Part shown: positions 1 through 8,702 of the stretch, piece by piece
Layout of the letters: each line of letters starts with the position of its first letter
How positions within the stretch are numbered: position 1 is the stretch's first letter
From: OCS155 cluster bacterium AG-422-J23
GTDB taxonomy: Bacteria; Actinomycetota; Acidimicrobiia; Actinomarinales; Actinomarinaceae
Assembly (NCBI GenBank): GCA_003213625.1
Contig: QCMT01000001.1
Span: 256,001-320,000, forward strand
Direction: 5' to 3'
Length of the DNA: 64,000 nt
Notes under the pieces: generated by a model
What the model saw: only the letters and a program-made list of their open reading frames with translations
What the model was told of the DNA's origin: nothing
The model's database searches: none
Position numbers and translations under genes: made by a program

Positions 1-841
1 CAATAGTTTCTAATGCACTATCTAACTGGTATCCACAATCACATTTATTTGAACTAAATACATCACCTGTTAAACACTCAGAGTGCACTCTTACCATTGA
101 AGACTCACCCTCTAAGTAATTCTCATATGTCAATGCAATATGCTCAGTATTATCATTATTGTCTTTGTAAACATGCGCAGTAAATTCACCATATTCTGTG
201 GGCACTTTTGCTTTAGATACAAAAGACACAGGATTTGTTAATTTCAACTTATATTCGATTAAGTCTTTAATTGTTCCAATAGCTACATCGTGTTTTTTCG
301 AAAAATTTACTAGATCGTCAATGCGTGCCATTGAACCATCATCATTTATTATTTCACAAATAACAGCTACCGGATAATGATCTGCAAGTAAACATAAGTC
401 TACAGCCGCTTCAGTATGACCAGCACGTCTTAATACTCCTCCATCCATTGCCTGCAAAGGAAAGACGTGACCTGGAACTTTAAAATCTTGTCTGGTAGCA
501 TTTGGATCACTAAGACCTTTTATTGTTTTAAATCTATCATCTGCTGAAATTCCTGTTGAAACCCCATCTCCCATTAGATCAACTGAAGTTGTAAATTGTG
601 TGTCTTCTTCATTATCAATACCCTGCATTAATGAAAGTTTTAACTTTGTTGCTACATCTTTTGCGATTGGTGCGCACACAAGACCTTTTGCATAAGTTAT
701 CATAAAGTTAATGTGTTCAGGTGTTAGGTACTGAGAAGATACAATTAAATCACCCTCATTCTCTCTGTCTTCATCGTCAACGAGAATGACCATCTCACCT
801 TTTTTAAATTTTTCAATAATAACTTCTATGTCACTTATCAT
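1..841 (-). CDS. ribBA: Bifunctional DHBP synthase / GTP cyclohydrolase II (partial)
   Basis: Riboflavin synthesis: the RibB half makes 3,4-dihydroxy-2-butanone 4-phosphate from ribulose 5-phosphate and the RibA half opens GTP. Only the first 280 codons are in the window; the C-terminus lies beyond base 1. The start is the ATG at 839-841, which overlaps the last 11 bases of ribE. RibB signatures are visible: the acidic DDEDRENEGDL at residues 22-32 and RAGHTEA near 139-145. RibA begins at about residue 205, and its zinc-binding stretch with SECLTGD followed by CDCG is seen at 255-271. Last visible gene of a ribD-ribE-ribBA operon; ribH would be expected next. Confidence 0.95.
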   Translation of the reverse strand, partial: MISDIEVIIEKFKKGEMVILVDDEDRENEGDLIVSSQYLTPEHINFMITYAKGLVCAPIAKDVATKLKLSLMQGIDNEEDTQFTTSVDLMGDGVSTGISADDRFKTIKGLSDPNATRQDFKVPGHVFPLQAMDGGVLRRAGHTEAAVDLCLLADHYPVAVICEIINDDGSMARIDDLVNFSKKHDVAIGTIKDLIEYKLKLTNPVSFVSKAKVPTEYGEFTAHVYKDNNDNTEHIALTYENYLEGESSMVRVHSECLTGDVFSSNKCDCGYQLDSALETI

Positions 842-1409
842 TTATCATTCTTTCCATATATTTAGCAAGTATGTCATATTCAATGTTAACTATCGATCCG
901 ATTTTAAGGTACTTTAAATTTGTCCTTTGGTATGTCTCGTTTATAACTGCAACACTAAATTCGTCTTTATTGGGACTAACAACAGTTAAGGATATACCAT
1001 TTATAGTTACAGAACCTTTATCAACTATATATCTTGTATCCGTATTTTTAAAATGATATGTCCAAAGATTATTATCGTTTTCAACAATGTTTGTTACAAC
1101 AGATGTATTATCAACATGGCCTTGTACTATATGTCCACTTAAGAAAGTAGTTAAAGTAGCAGGAAGTTCTAAATTTGTTTTAACATCCTTTTCATATTCT
1201 TTAGCCACAGTTCTACTGAATGTTTCTTCAGATACTTGAAAATTTAAGAAATCATCATTGTAATCTCTTAATGTAAGACACGTGCCATCTACGGAAATAC
1301 TAGTACCTGATTCCAATCCATGATATAAATCATTATCTGTACTTATTTGTATTTCATCAATATTTCTTGATTCAATATTTCCAATCGAATTAATAATTCC
1401 AGTAAACAT
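831..1409 (-). CDS. ribE: Riboflavin synthase alpha subunit
   Basis: Converts two 6,7-dimethyl-8-ribityllumazine molecules into riboflavin and the pyrimidinedione. At 192 residues it has the usual length with two similar lumazine-binding barrels. The family start MFTGII is present. The first barrel has a VDGTCLT stretch near residues 40-46 and the second has INGISLTV near 136-143, with the linking GHIVQGHVD around 92-100. The start overlaps the ribD stop by one base and the end overlaps the ribBA start, so it is translated within the rib operon. Confidence 0.95.
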   Translation of the reverse strand: MFTGIINSIGNIESRNIDEIQISTDNDLYHGLESGTSISVDGTCLTLRDYNDDFLNFQVSEETFSRTVAKEYEKDVKTNLELPATLTTFLSGHIVQGHVDNTSVVTNIVENDNNLWTYHFKNTDTRYIVDKGSVTINGISLTVVSPNKDEFSVAVINETYQRTNLKYLKIGSIVNIEYDILAKYMERMINDK

Positions 1410-2392
1410 TACTTATTAGTATAAGTAGTTAATAGATTATCAATAATGGGATATTCTCGAATAGAATTAAAGTTATTACTGATATATTCCTCAATTGTTT
1501 TATCAATTTTTAATCCACTTTCAAGGTTATCTGATGACTTGAAATAATAAAATTCGTCAATCATATTTTTATTTAAAAAATAAGACAAAATAGAATTACC
1601 ACCTTCAACTAATCCACTTTTTATAGAATGTCTCTCTAGAAAGCTAATAAATGAATCTTCGTCATTCTCAACATAAAATATAAAATTATTAAATGAACTA
1701 GAATATTTTTTTAGCTCTTTAGTGTCATTTCCCCACAAAACAACTGGTTGAGGATTTTTATATTCATAATCTAGACGTACATTCAACTTTGGTTTGTCAA
1801 TTTTTAATGTATTTTTTCCAATTATGACGGAATCAACGGTTGCTCTTAAATAATGGGTAATTTCTAATGAATCTTTATTGGTAATATACTTCTTTTTTTC
1901 ATTGTATATTATATGATCTCCTGAGGTGGCTACTTTACCAATGAGATATGGTTTATCATTTTTGATTTTGTATCCAGGATTTAAAAAATCATTTACACCA
2001 TTTTCAATAGATACATTTAAATCGTTATTCTTTAAAAGTTCGATACCTTTACCATTAGTTCTTTCATCGCGATCTATATCTCCAACAACTATATTTTGTA
2101 CATTTGTTTCCAAAACAGCATTTGCGCAAGATGGTGAGGTGTCATCATGAAAACAAGGTTCTAATGTAACATATAAAGTATCATTTTCTGTAATATCTGA
2201 ATTTTTAACTAGATTATATTCAGCATGGTCCTTATCTTTTTCTTTATGTGCAGTTATCTTTTTTATTTTATTATTTTTATCAACCAGCACAGCACCGACT
2301 CTTGGATTTGGAGATGGATCATATCTAAGTGCAAATTTAATTGCTTCAATCATATGCTCAGAAAAATTGAGATATTGAAGGCTATTTAGCAA
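1409..2392 (-). CDS. ribD: Bifunctional riboflavin deaminase/reductase RibD
   Basis: Catalyses deamination and then side-chain reduction of the pyrimidine made from GTP in riboflavin synthesis. 327 residues. The N-terminal CMP/dCMP-deaminase-like domain shows the zinc site as H56-A-E58 and the EPC motif with C80 and C89; the spacing is the family spacing, although the usual GRTPPC wording is altered to DDTSPSC. The C-terminal half (about 150-327) is the reductase domain, recognised by position and by the GLVEGGNSILSYFL stretch. It overlaps rpe at its start by 11 bases. Confidence 0.93.
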   Translation of the reverse strand: MLNSLQYLNFSEHMIEAIKFALRYDPSPNPRVGAVLVDKNNKIKKITAHKEKDKDHAEYNLVKNSDITENDTLYVTLEPCFHDDTSPSCANAVLETNVQNIVVGDIDRDERTNGKGIELLKNNDLNVSIENGVNDFLNPGYKIKNDKPYLIGKVATSGDHIIYNEKKKYITNKDSLEITHYLRATVDSVIIGKNTLKIDKPKLNVRLDYEYKNPQPVVLWGNDTKELKKYSSSFNNFIFYVENDEDSFISFLERHSIKSGLVEGGNSILSYFLNKNMIDEFYYFKSSDNLESGLKIDKTIEEYISNNFNSIREYPIIDNLLTTYTNK

Positions 2393-2972
2393 ATATAGCT
2401 CCTCCCTGAACAGCTATATCAACTTTTAAATCCCTCAAGGTTTGAAGTTCTTCATTTTTAACCCCTCCATCAACAATTAATAAATTAGAGTAATTAGGAT
2501 AAGTATTTTTAAATTCAGTAATTCTATCTAATAAATTAACTGCTTTGCTTTGATTAGAAAATCCCGGATTTACTGTAAGCAACAATACGCTATGTGCATT
2601 ATCAATATAATCAGATAAAACATTTATATCTGTACTCGGCAATATACCTATTCCAACGTTGTTGTGTTTATTCACTAGAGAACTAAATAATTCAGGTGAC
2701 GTTGTTTCACAATGTACCGTTACTATATCTGATCCAAATTCAAACGCTTTGCTAGTAAATAATTCGTTGTTATTTAACATCAAATGTGTATCAACAACAT
2801 ATTCTGTGTTAGTTTTGATGTACTCAATAATTGCTACTGGTAATGAAATATTATCTGTGAAATTACCGTCTGTAATATCAACATGTAGTTGATCAAAACT
2901 ATCTTTGTAGTTTTCTAATTCATCAAGAAGATTATATATATTAGATGCCTGAATACTTGCTGATATTTTCAT
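2382..2972 (-). CDS. rpe: Ribulose-phosphate 3-epimerase
   Basis: Interconverts ribulose 5-phosphate and xylulose 5-phosphate; ribulose 5-phosphate is also the substrate of RibB next door. 196 residues, shorter than the usual 215-230. TIM-barrel metal and phosphate motifs are present: HVDITDG near residue 30 (most homologues have MDG where this has TDG), THLML near 61, VNPGFSNQS in the middle and VDGGV near the end. It overlaps fmt upstream by 4 bases (ATGA). In M. tuberculosis an rsmB/fmu gene sits between fmt and rpe; here there is none. Confidence 0.9.
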   Translation of the reverse strand: MKISASIQASNIYNLLDELENYKDSFDQLHVDITDGNFTDNISLPVAIIEYIKTNTEYVVDTHLMLNNNELFTSKAFEFGSDIVTVHCETTSPELFSSLVNKHNNVGIGILPSTDINVLSDYIDNAHSVLLLTVNPGFSNQSKAVNLLDRITEFKNTYPNYSNLLIVDGGVKNEELQTLRDLKVDIAVQGGAIFAK

Positions 2973-3781
2973 TGAAGCCCACGCATATAATCATTAGCTT
3001 TCATTCTTTTTTTCCCTTCAGGTGTTATTTCATCTAAATATAAGAGTCCATCTTTTAATTCATATGTAAAATTTGAATTATCCTCAGTATATTTATGGAT
3101 TTTAATTATTTTTGAATCGTATTTAATAAAAGCAGGACCTAAAACATCAAAAGCTTTTATTTTATTTTTTGCATTGATGAGTGTATCTTCTTTAGTTATT
3201 AAATAATCATTTTTGGTGAATTTATAACTTCTAGTTACATCACCGACTTGTTCTTTCAATGAAGAATTAAAGTCGATGCTTTCAAAGTTTATTTTAAAAT
3301 CTTTAGATAATTCTTCATATACATTTGATGAATAATTATTAACAATATCAATTTGATTTGTAAAAAGTACCGGACCTTTATCAACCTCATTAATGATTTT
3401 AAAAATGGTATATCCAAATAGTGTATCGCCATTTAATATTGTTGTTTCAACTGGGGATGGACCGACTAGATTAGGTAATATACTTAAATGAATATTGAAT
3501 ATTGAAGGATGTTTAATTAGAAAATCGTTTGAAAAAATAGATCCAAAACTTACACAGATACCAAAATCCATATCGTCATAATATTTTGAATTAGAAAAGT
3601 AAGTACATTCAAGATTATTACTTCTGCAATAATCTTCAACCGGATTATTTAAAATCTTTCTACCACGGCCAGTATTCCGAGGCTCTGTTGTCACGACTTT
3701 TATTGAATCGTAATTTTCTATTAAAGTATTTAAGTAAGGAATACTCCTATTGTCACTACCAAAAAAATACTTATAAGTCAT
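2969..3781 (-). CDS. fmt: Methionyl-tRNA formyltransferase
   Basis: Formylates initiator Met-tRNA using 10-formyl-THF. The frame is open from 3805, but the N-terminus of the family fits a start at the ATG at 3781 (MTYKYFFGSD), which gives about 270 residues and an 11-base overlap with def. This is at the short end of the family (about 310). The catalytic Asn-x-His is in FNIHLSILP near residues 105-113, followed by ILNGDTLFGYTIF, and the third catalytic residue fits D in NEVDKGP. It is partnered with def, which removes the formyl group. Confidence 0.9.
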   Translation of the reverse strand: MTYKYFFGSDNRSIPYLNTLIENYDSIKVVTTEPRNTGRGRKILNNPVEDYCRSNNLECTYFSNSKYYDDMDFGICVSFGSIFSNDFLIKHPSIFNIHLSILPNLVGPSPVETTILNGDTLFGYTIFKIINEVDKGPVLFTNQIDIVNNYSSNVYEELSKDFKINFESIDFNSSLKEQVGDVTRSYKFTKNDYLITKEDTLINAKNKIKAFDVLGPAFIKYDSKIIKIHKYTEDNSNFTYELKDGLLYLDEITPEGKKRMKANDYMRGLQ

Positions 3782-4268
3782 TTCCTGGAAACCCATTAAG
3801 TGCAATTTTCTTTATTGCTTCTTTTCTCTCTTTTCTAGATAAAGATGATAGTAAAAGCTTGCCTTTTAAATGGTCATATTCATGTTGGAGAACTCTACCC
3901 ATAAGCTCTTCCCCTTCATATGTAATATCTTCACCGTTTATATCTTGACAGTAGATTTTTGAATATTCTGGTCTTTCAATTTCCCAATAATAACCAGGTA
4001 ATGAAAGACATCCCTCTAAAAATATTGCAGAACCCTCAACTTCGATTTTCTTTGGATTGACTGCTACGTTCGGACCTTCTCCAGCATCAAAAACAAAAAT
4101 ATTTTTATTTATACCAATTTGTGGAGCTGCTAGACCTACTCCAGGTGCCTCATACATAATTTTTATCATTCTCTCTGATAATTTTTTTAGTGCTTCATCA
4201 AATTCAGTAATATTTACTGATTTAGATTTAAGGGATGGATGACCAAAAGTTACAATTTCATTCATCAT
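3771..4268 (-). CDS. def: Peptide deformylase
   Basis: Removes the N-formyl group from nascent proteins; a metal-dependent enzyme. 165 residues. All three signature motifs are present: GVGLAAPQIG near residues 43-52, EGCLSLP (metal-binding Cys) near 91-97, and the HExxH-type QHEYDHLKG near 133-141. The first ATG (4268) overlaps the priA stop as ATGA; a second ATG follows immediately. It is translationally coupled to priA and fmt. Confidence 0.96.
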   Translation of the reverse strand: MMNEIVTFGHPSLKSKSVNITEFDEALKKLSERMIKIMYEAPGVGLAAPQIGINKNIFVFDAGEGPNVAVNPKKIEVEGSAIFLEGCLSLPGYYWEIERPEYSKIYCQDINGEDITYEGEELMGRVLQHEYDHLKGKLLLSSLSRKERKEAIKKIALNGFPGNDL

Positions 4269-5620
4269 ATAGAAATAACTTTTCTTGGCTCATACTGTAG
4301 TAGTTTTGAATACATATTTGTAATTTCATTGTAATTAGTATCTTTTGATAAATTTATATTGATTTCGTATTCATATGAATTATCAACCTTTTTAGGTCCT
4401 AAAATATATTTATTTTCGTATTTAATTATTGAATCAGATGAAAATTTAAAAACTTTATGATTAAGGTTTGGCCCCCATTTATTTCTGGATACTAGCTCTT
4501 CTTTGGTCCATTTTGTTATATTTGAATTCTTTAAAGATTCTTTTAAGTTTATATTTTTTGTTGTAAGTATGATCGTTAGACTATTATTTCGATTCGATTT
4601 CTCTATTTGTCGTAACAGAAAAATTAAACGTTCAGAATTTAATTTACCTTTAAAAGATATTGTAGGGTTTACTAATAAATTTAAATCGTATAAATCATTC
4701 TCGCTTTTTACAGTTTTGTAATCATTAATTAATTCATTTAAATTCTCGTCGTGAAAAAATAATTTTAAATTTTTATCAATATGCTTTGTTTTAAATAATT
4801 CAATACAATCTTGTAAAGAGTTTCCATGATAAATTTCTACATTACTTAGATCAGGAGTTTTATAATTTTCAATTTTATTGAAGTAATTTAGAGATGGATA
4901 TTCATTGTAATAATGATAATTTCCACCAAAGTACTTATTTTTAAGTACTGACAATTCAATAATGTTTAGAGAATTAAATTTTGGTAAATTGTAAGAATAA
5001 TCATTGGTATCAAAAAAATGATAATTTGAAGTTGGTTGTGGCTTTATTTTCATAAAATTATTCGCAAGTAATATGCAATTGTTAAATTTATTAACTGTAC
5101 TTAATGCGTTTTGGATTTCATCTTTGCCACCAGTTTTTTGATAATAATTTATTTTTATTCCTTTTTTTGATAGATATTTATATAAATTTTTAGTTGCTTT
5201 TAAAGAAGGAGTAAAGATTATATTTTTAGATTTAGTGGATAACACTTTGTCTATTTCTGTATTGTTATAAATACTTAATGAGCTATTTTTAATCTTTCTA
5301 TCTAATTTAAAATTCATATCCTTATATAGATTGAATATTAAAAAACCAATATTTAAATAATAAGAAACTGCAACGTGTTTTAAAAAAAGTAACTGATCTT
5401 GATCTAACTTACTAATAATCCTTTCAACAGGTTTTAAAGTTTTAATTTTTAAATCTTTATTATGTATATTTACAACAACAGCAGTTTTCTTTCTATTTCT
5501 AAAATTCACAGAAACTATTGAACCAATATCAATTTTATTAGATAGATTTTTAGGTACTGAATAAGTAAAAAGTTGAAACTTATATGTGTTATTTGAGATT
5601 ATTTCTACATCAGCAAACAA
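4265..5620 (-). CDS. priA: Truncated PriA-like primosomal protein N'
   Basis: PriA normally reloads the replisome at stalled forks. This 451-residue protein is identified by position (coaBC...priA-def-fmt is a conserved actinobacterial order), by an N-terminal domain of PriA type (residues 1-60, with YSVP...IGSIVSVNFRNRKKTAVVV) and by a PriA-like C-terminus. Full-length PriA is about 650-730 residues. No Walker A (GxxxxGKT), no DEAH box and none of the paired zinc-binding cysteines are visible; the whole protein has only two cysteines. Actinobacterial PriA proteins are known to lack helicase motifs, but this one is further reduced. Start is a TTG just after the coaBC stop. A non-catalytic DNA-binding scaffold is inferred. 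Confidence 0.75.
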   Translation of the reverse strand: MFADVEIISNNTYKFQLFTYSVPKNLSNKIDIGSIVSVNFRNRKKTAVVVNIHNKDLKIKTLKPVERIISKLDQDQLLFLKHVAVSYYLNIGFLIFNLYKDMNFKLDRKIKNSSLSIYNNTEIDKVLSTKSKNIIFTPSLKATKNLYKYLSKKGIKINYYQKTGGKDEIQNALSTVNKFNNCILLANNFMKIKPQPTSNYHFFDTNDYSYNLPKFNSLNIIELSVLKNKYFGGNYHYYNEYPSLNYFNKIENYKTPDLSNVEIYHGNSLQDCIELFKTKHIDKNLKLFFHDENLNELINDYKTVKSENDLYDLNLLVNPTISFKGKLNSERLIFLLRQIEKSNRNNSLTIILTTKNINLKESLKNSNITKWTKEELVSRNKWGPNLNHKVFKFSSDSIIKYENKYILGPKKVDNSYEYEININLSKDTNYNEITNMYSKLLQYEPRKVISI

Positions 5621-5621
5621 T

Positions 5622-6734
5622 TTAAATCAAAGTATTTTTAATGATCTCTTGTGCAATGATATGTTTATTTTTTTCTTCTGATTCAAACACTTTGGCTTTT
5701 TTATTAATTATGGTTACTTTGTTAGTGTCTGAACCAAATGAAATATCATTTATGTTATTAATAACTAAAAAATCAGAATTTTTTTCATTTATCTTTTCAA
5801 AATTAAGGTCATCATTAGTTTGAGCTGAAAAACTTATTACATTTATCATTTTATATTTTTCTTTGTACTCTTTTACTATATCAACGTTTGGTGACAAATT
5901 TAATGTCATACTGCCTTCAGTTCTTTTCATTTTTCCTTCTACTTTTTCAGGTATAAAATCAGAAACAGCAGCAACCATGTACAAATGCTTTGTACCATTT
6001 GATTCAATATTCATTGCTTCCTGCAATTCCTTTGAAGTATCAAATGAAATATTTTTAGCTCCAGCAACAGGAGATATTGTTTTCGAATGTATGTAAACAA
6101 CATCATATCCTAGACTCATCAATTCTATAGCAACTGCCCTTCCTTGCTTTCCAGAAGATTTGTTTGTTATCGTTCTAACATCATCAAGATATTCAGAAGT
6201 TGGACCTGATGTTACGATAACCTTTTCTTTTTTATTAAATAAAATATCAAACATTTCTATTGGTTCGATAAGCCTACCTAAACCTTTATCTCCAATATCA
6301 AGGTTTCCATATCTGGGACCACAAAATATTACATTGTCGCTTAAATCAATGATGTTTGACTGTATTTTATTGTCCATGAACATTTCTTCATGCATTGCAG
6401 GAGCTACATAAATTTCTTTATCAAACATCAATAAAGTAGAAAGTAATAAATTGTCAGCCAAACCATTTGCATATTTACTTATAAAATTTGCTGTTGCTGG
6501 ATATATAACAATGCTATCAGCCCATCTCGCATATTCTATATGAGGTGATCCATCTAATTGATCCCAACTATGAAAGATATCATTTTTGTTTTGAAATTCC
6601 TCTGAAATATACTTCAATCCTTCATCGGTTGAAAAGACTACAGTTTCGTTATTTTTTGAAAGTAACGAATGTAGGTTTTCTGACTTTGAAGCAGCAATAC
6701 TACCAGTAATACCAAGTAGTATTTTTTTGCTCAT
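5622..6734 (-). CDS. coaBC: Phosphopantothenoylcysteine decarboxylase/synthetase
   Basis: Coenzyme A synthesis: CoaB joins cysteine to 4'-phosphopantothenate and CoaC decarboxylates the product with FMN. 370 residues. The CoaC part (1-170) has GITGSIAASK at the start, the APAMHEEM substrate motif (the His form is also seen in mycobacteria) and a following IIDLSDNVIFCGPRYG segment. CoaB begins near residue 172 with VIVTSGPTSEYLDDVR and a SSGKQG nucleotide-binding stretch. It lies between rpoZ and priA; metK, which is adjacent in M. tuberculosis, is absent here. Confidence 0.94.
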   Translation of the reverse strand: MSKKILLGITGSIAASKSENLHSLLSKNNETVVFSTDEGLKYISEEFQNKNDIFHSWDQLDGSPHIEYARWADSIVIYPATANFISKYANGLADNLLLSTLLMFDKEIYVAPAMHEEMFMDNKIQSNIIDLSDNVIFCGPRYGNLDIGDKGLGRLIEPIEMFDILFNKKEKVIVTSGPTSEYLDDVRTITNKSSGKQGRAVAIELMSLGYDVVYIHSKTISPVAGAKNISFDTSKELQEAMNIESNGTKHLYMVAAVSDFIPEKVEGKMKRTEGSMTLNLSPNVDIVKEYKEKYKMINVISFSAQTNDDLNFEKINEKNSDFLVINNINDISFGSDTNKVTIINKKAKVFESEEKNKHIIAQEIIKNTLI

Positions 6735-6738
6735 GGGG

Positions 6739-6966
6739 TTATTCTTTTTCGCTAACCTCTACTTTTCCAGAAGCAATCTCTTCAAAAGCAACGGTAAGTG
6801 GTTTTCTACTAAGACTTTGTACTTGAGGTGGTGTATATGCTCCAATACCTTCACCTAATTGGTTAAAGTATGAGTTTATATCTTTAGCTCTTCTTGCTGA
6901 CGTTATAACAAGTGCAAATCTGCCAGGTGAGTTTTCTAAAAGTTCTTCAATAGGTGGTTTTATCAT
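6739..6966 (-). CDS. rpoZ: RNA polymerase omega subunit
   Basis: Small subunit that helps assemble the beta' subunit into RNA polymerase. 75 residues, shorter than mycobacterial omega (about 110). The core helices are recognisable: FALVITSARRAKDINSY at residues 17-33 and PLTVAFEEIASGKV near 56-69. Its start overlaps the gmk stop by 4 bases (ATGA), matching the conserved gmk-rpoZ-coaBC order. Confidence 0.92.
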   Translation of the reverse strand: MIKPPIEELLENSPGRFALVITSARRAKDINSYFNQLGEGIGAYTPPQVQSLSRKPLTVAFEEIASGKVEVSEKE

Positions 6967-7493
6967 TTTTTCTCCAGGTCATATAATATATCTAATATTT
7001 CTTTAATAGTAGCCTTTAAATCTATATTTTTAATTATATAGTCAAAGTTGCCCATAGATTGGCGTTGTTCTTTAGCTAAATTCATTCTTTCTTCTATAAA
7101 CTGGTCATCATGACCTCTTTCATTTAATCTTTCAATCAAAACATTGTCATCAATATCTATAAAAATTCCTATATATGAATCATTTGATGTTAACAATTTT
7201 GTTGCACCGTTTACTTCGAGATCGAGGACAATAAAATCATCTCGTTCTAACTCTTTTTTTGAAGTTCCGTAATAATAGCTACCGTATCTTTCGTATTCTA
7301 AAAATTCATCATTACTTATCATTGAATTAAATTCTTCTTCAGATATAAAATAATAATCCTTACCTTCTATCTCAGATTCCCTTTGAGGTCTTGTTGTATG
7401 TGAGGTAGAAAAGTAAAAATTAAAATCATTTGATAAATTGTTAATAATTGTTGATTTACCAACACCAGAGGGCCCACTGAAAATAATAATCAT
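6963..7493 (-). CDS. gmk: Guanylate kinase
   Basis: Phosphorylates GMP to GDP. 176 residues. P-loop GPSGVGKST at residues 6-14, the GMP-binding TTRPQRESEIEGKDYYF stretch near 37-53, and the Y(Y)GTSK segment near 80. It overlaps the mIHF-type gene upstream by 4 bases and rpoZ downstream by 4 bases, so it is part of a tightly coupled operon. Confidence 0.95.
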   Translation of the reverse strand: MIIIFSGPSGVGKSTIINNLSNDFNFYFSTSHTTRPQRESEIEGKDYYFISEEEFNSMISNDEFLEYERYGSYYYGTSKKELERDDFIVLDLEVNGATKLLTSNDSYIGIFIDIDDNVLIERLNERGHDDQFIEERMNLAKEQRQSMGNFDYIIKNIDLKATIKEILDILYDLEKK

Positions 7494-7771
7494 GAGTTTT
7501 TCACATACTTAGAAATTGATTCAATGTAATTATCGTTTAAGTCAGATAATTTTGATTTTTCATTAAGTCCTATATCATCTAAAAAACGAGCAGTTTTAAC
7601 TTTTCCAAGAGCACCAGTTTCTGTCAGATATTTATGTATTCTTATTGAATTTAATTGATTGTCGTTACTAGCTCTAATAAGTTCATTATCTATGTTCTCA
7701 ATATTTTTTTCAAATGAGTTGATAAAATCTTTTCTTTTATTTTTAATCTCTAAAATATATGAGTCACTCAT
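7490..7771 (-). CDS. mihF: Actinobacterial integration host factor (mIHF-type)
   Basis: 93-residue nucleoid-associated DNA-binding protein. The C-terminal half (ETGALGKVKTARFLDDIGLNEKSKLSDL) matches the helix-two-turn-helix region of mycobacterial IHF, which typically has a LGKMKV...LLEALP...G pattern. In mIHF the family is about 105 residues and is not related to the proteobacterial IHF heterodimer. Placement directly before gmk is diagnostic (mihF-gmk-rpoZ in actinobacteria). The start overlaps the nusB stop by one base. The N-terminal helix is lysine-rich and diverged. Identification rests on both synteny and motif. Confidence 0.82.
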   Translation of the reverse strand: MSDSYILEIKNKRKDFINSFEKNIENIDNELIRASNDNQLNSIRIHKYLTETGALGKVKTARFLDDIGLNEKSKLSDLNDNYIESISKYVKNS

Positions 7772-8145
7772 TAAATCTCCTGAGATAATTTATCAAGTAT
7801 TCCGTTTACAAATTTTGCTGACTGTGAAGAGGAATGTTTATCCGCAAGCTTTACCCATTCTGAGATAATAACTTTTGTAGGTGATAAATCCATAATTAAT
7901 TCTGAAATACCCAATGTTAAAGTAATTAATTCTACTTTACCTATTCTTTCGTAACTCCAATTATCAGAATAAGTTCGGATTGAATTTTCAATTCTCTCAC
8001 TGTTAATTTTTGTATTATTAAATAACTGGTTTGCTCTTAGATTCTGATTTTCACTTAATGAAGATATATTAAAATCTTTTTCCTTTAAGCTTGTTAAGCC
8101 TTCTTCAAATAATGTTTCAAATGTTATTTGTCTAAAATCTTTCAT
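7771..8145 (-). CDS. nusB: Transcription antitermination protein NusB
   Basis: Binds boxA RNA with NusE and supports rRNA antitermination. 124 residues, all-helical. Family features are the C-terminal LITLTLGISELIMDLSPTKVIISEWVKLADKHSSSQSAKFVNGILDKL segment (quoted parts: VKLADKHSS and FVNGILDKL), which corresponds to the usual E.vela..yg...s..FVNGVLd pattern. It sits directly after efp (one-base overlap), as in M. tuberculosis. Confidence 0.92.
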   Translation of the reverse strand: MKDFRQITFETLFEEGLTSLKEKDFNISSLSENQNLRANQLFNNTKINSERIENSIRTYSDNWSYERIGKVELITLTLGISELIMDLSPTKVIISEWVKLADKHSSSQSAKFVNGILDKLSQEI

Positions 8146-8702
8146 TAAACCCTTGTCATGTATGAATTATCTTTAGTGTCAATTTTAATTATTTCACCTT
8201 CTTCAATAAACATAGGAACAACCACCTCTAAACCAGTTTCACAAGTGACTGTTTTAGTAGACGATGTTACAGTATCACCCTTAACAGCTGGTTCTGCTTT
8301 TGTTACTTTTAATTGAACACTAGAAGGCAACAGTACATTTAATGGTTTATTCTCATACATTTGTATAGTTACCTCGCTATTTGGTATTAATAAAAGTTCT
8401 ATTTCTGCAATGAGATTTGCATCTAATGATACTTGCTCATAATTCTCGGTATTCATAAATATGAAATTTCCAGATTCATTATATAAATATTGAAATTCTT
8501 GTTTTTCAATAAAAGCTTGATCAACATTTTCATCAGCTCTAAAAGTTTTTTCTATAATTCCACCATCATTAAGATTTTTGAGCTTTGTTTTAACAAAAGC
8601 TTTTCCTTTTCCGGGCTTAACATGGGCATAATCCATTATCTGATAGATAGTTCCATCAACCAATATAGATTGTCCTGGCCTCATATCATTTGTAGATACC
8701 AT
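8145..8702 (-). CDS. efp: Translation elongation factor P
   Basis: Rescues ribosomes stalled at polyproline. 185 residues with three beta-barrel domains. The tip loop HVKPGKGKAF (residues 27-36) carries the lysine K32 that aligns with the modified lysine of other EF-Ps. The C-terminal signature GLEVVVPMFIEEGEIIKIDT is present. It overlaps mltG and nusB by one base each. The window shows no EpmA or deoxyhypusine-type modification gene nearby. Confidence 0.95.
   Translation of the reverse strand: MVSTNDMRPGQSILVDGTIYQIMDYAHVKPGKGKAFVKTKLKNLNDGGIIEKTFRADENVDQAFIEKQEFQYLYNESGNFIFMNTENYEQVSLDANLIAEIELLLIPNSEVTIQMYENKPLNVLLPSSVQLKVTKAEPAVKGDTVTSSTKTVTCETGLEVVVPMFIEEGEIIKIDTKDNSYMTRV

Noticed and set aside
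5622-6734. Damaged CoaBC because of APAMHEEM instead of PAMN
   Set aside because: The histidine form is also found in mycobacterial CoaBC, so it is a lineage trait.
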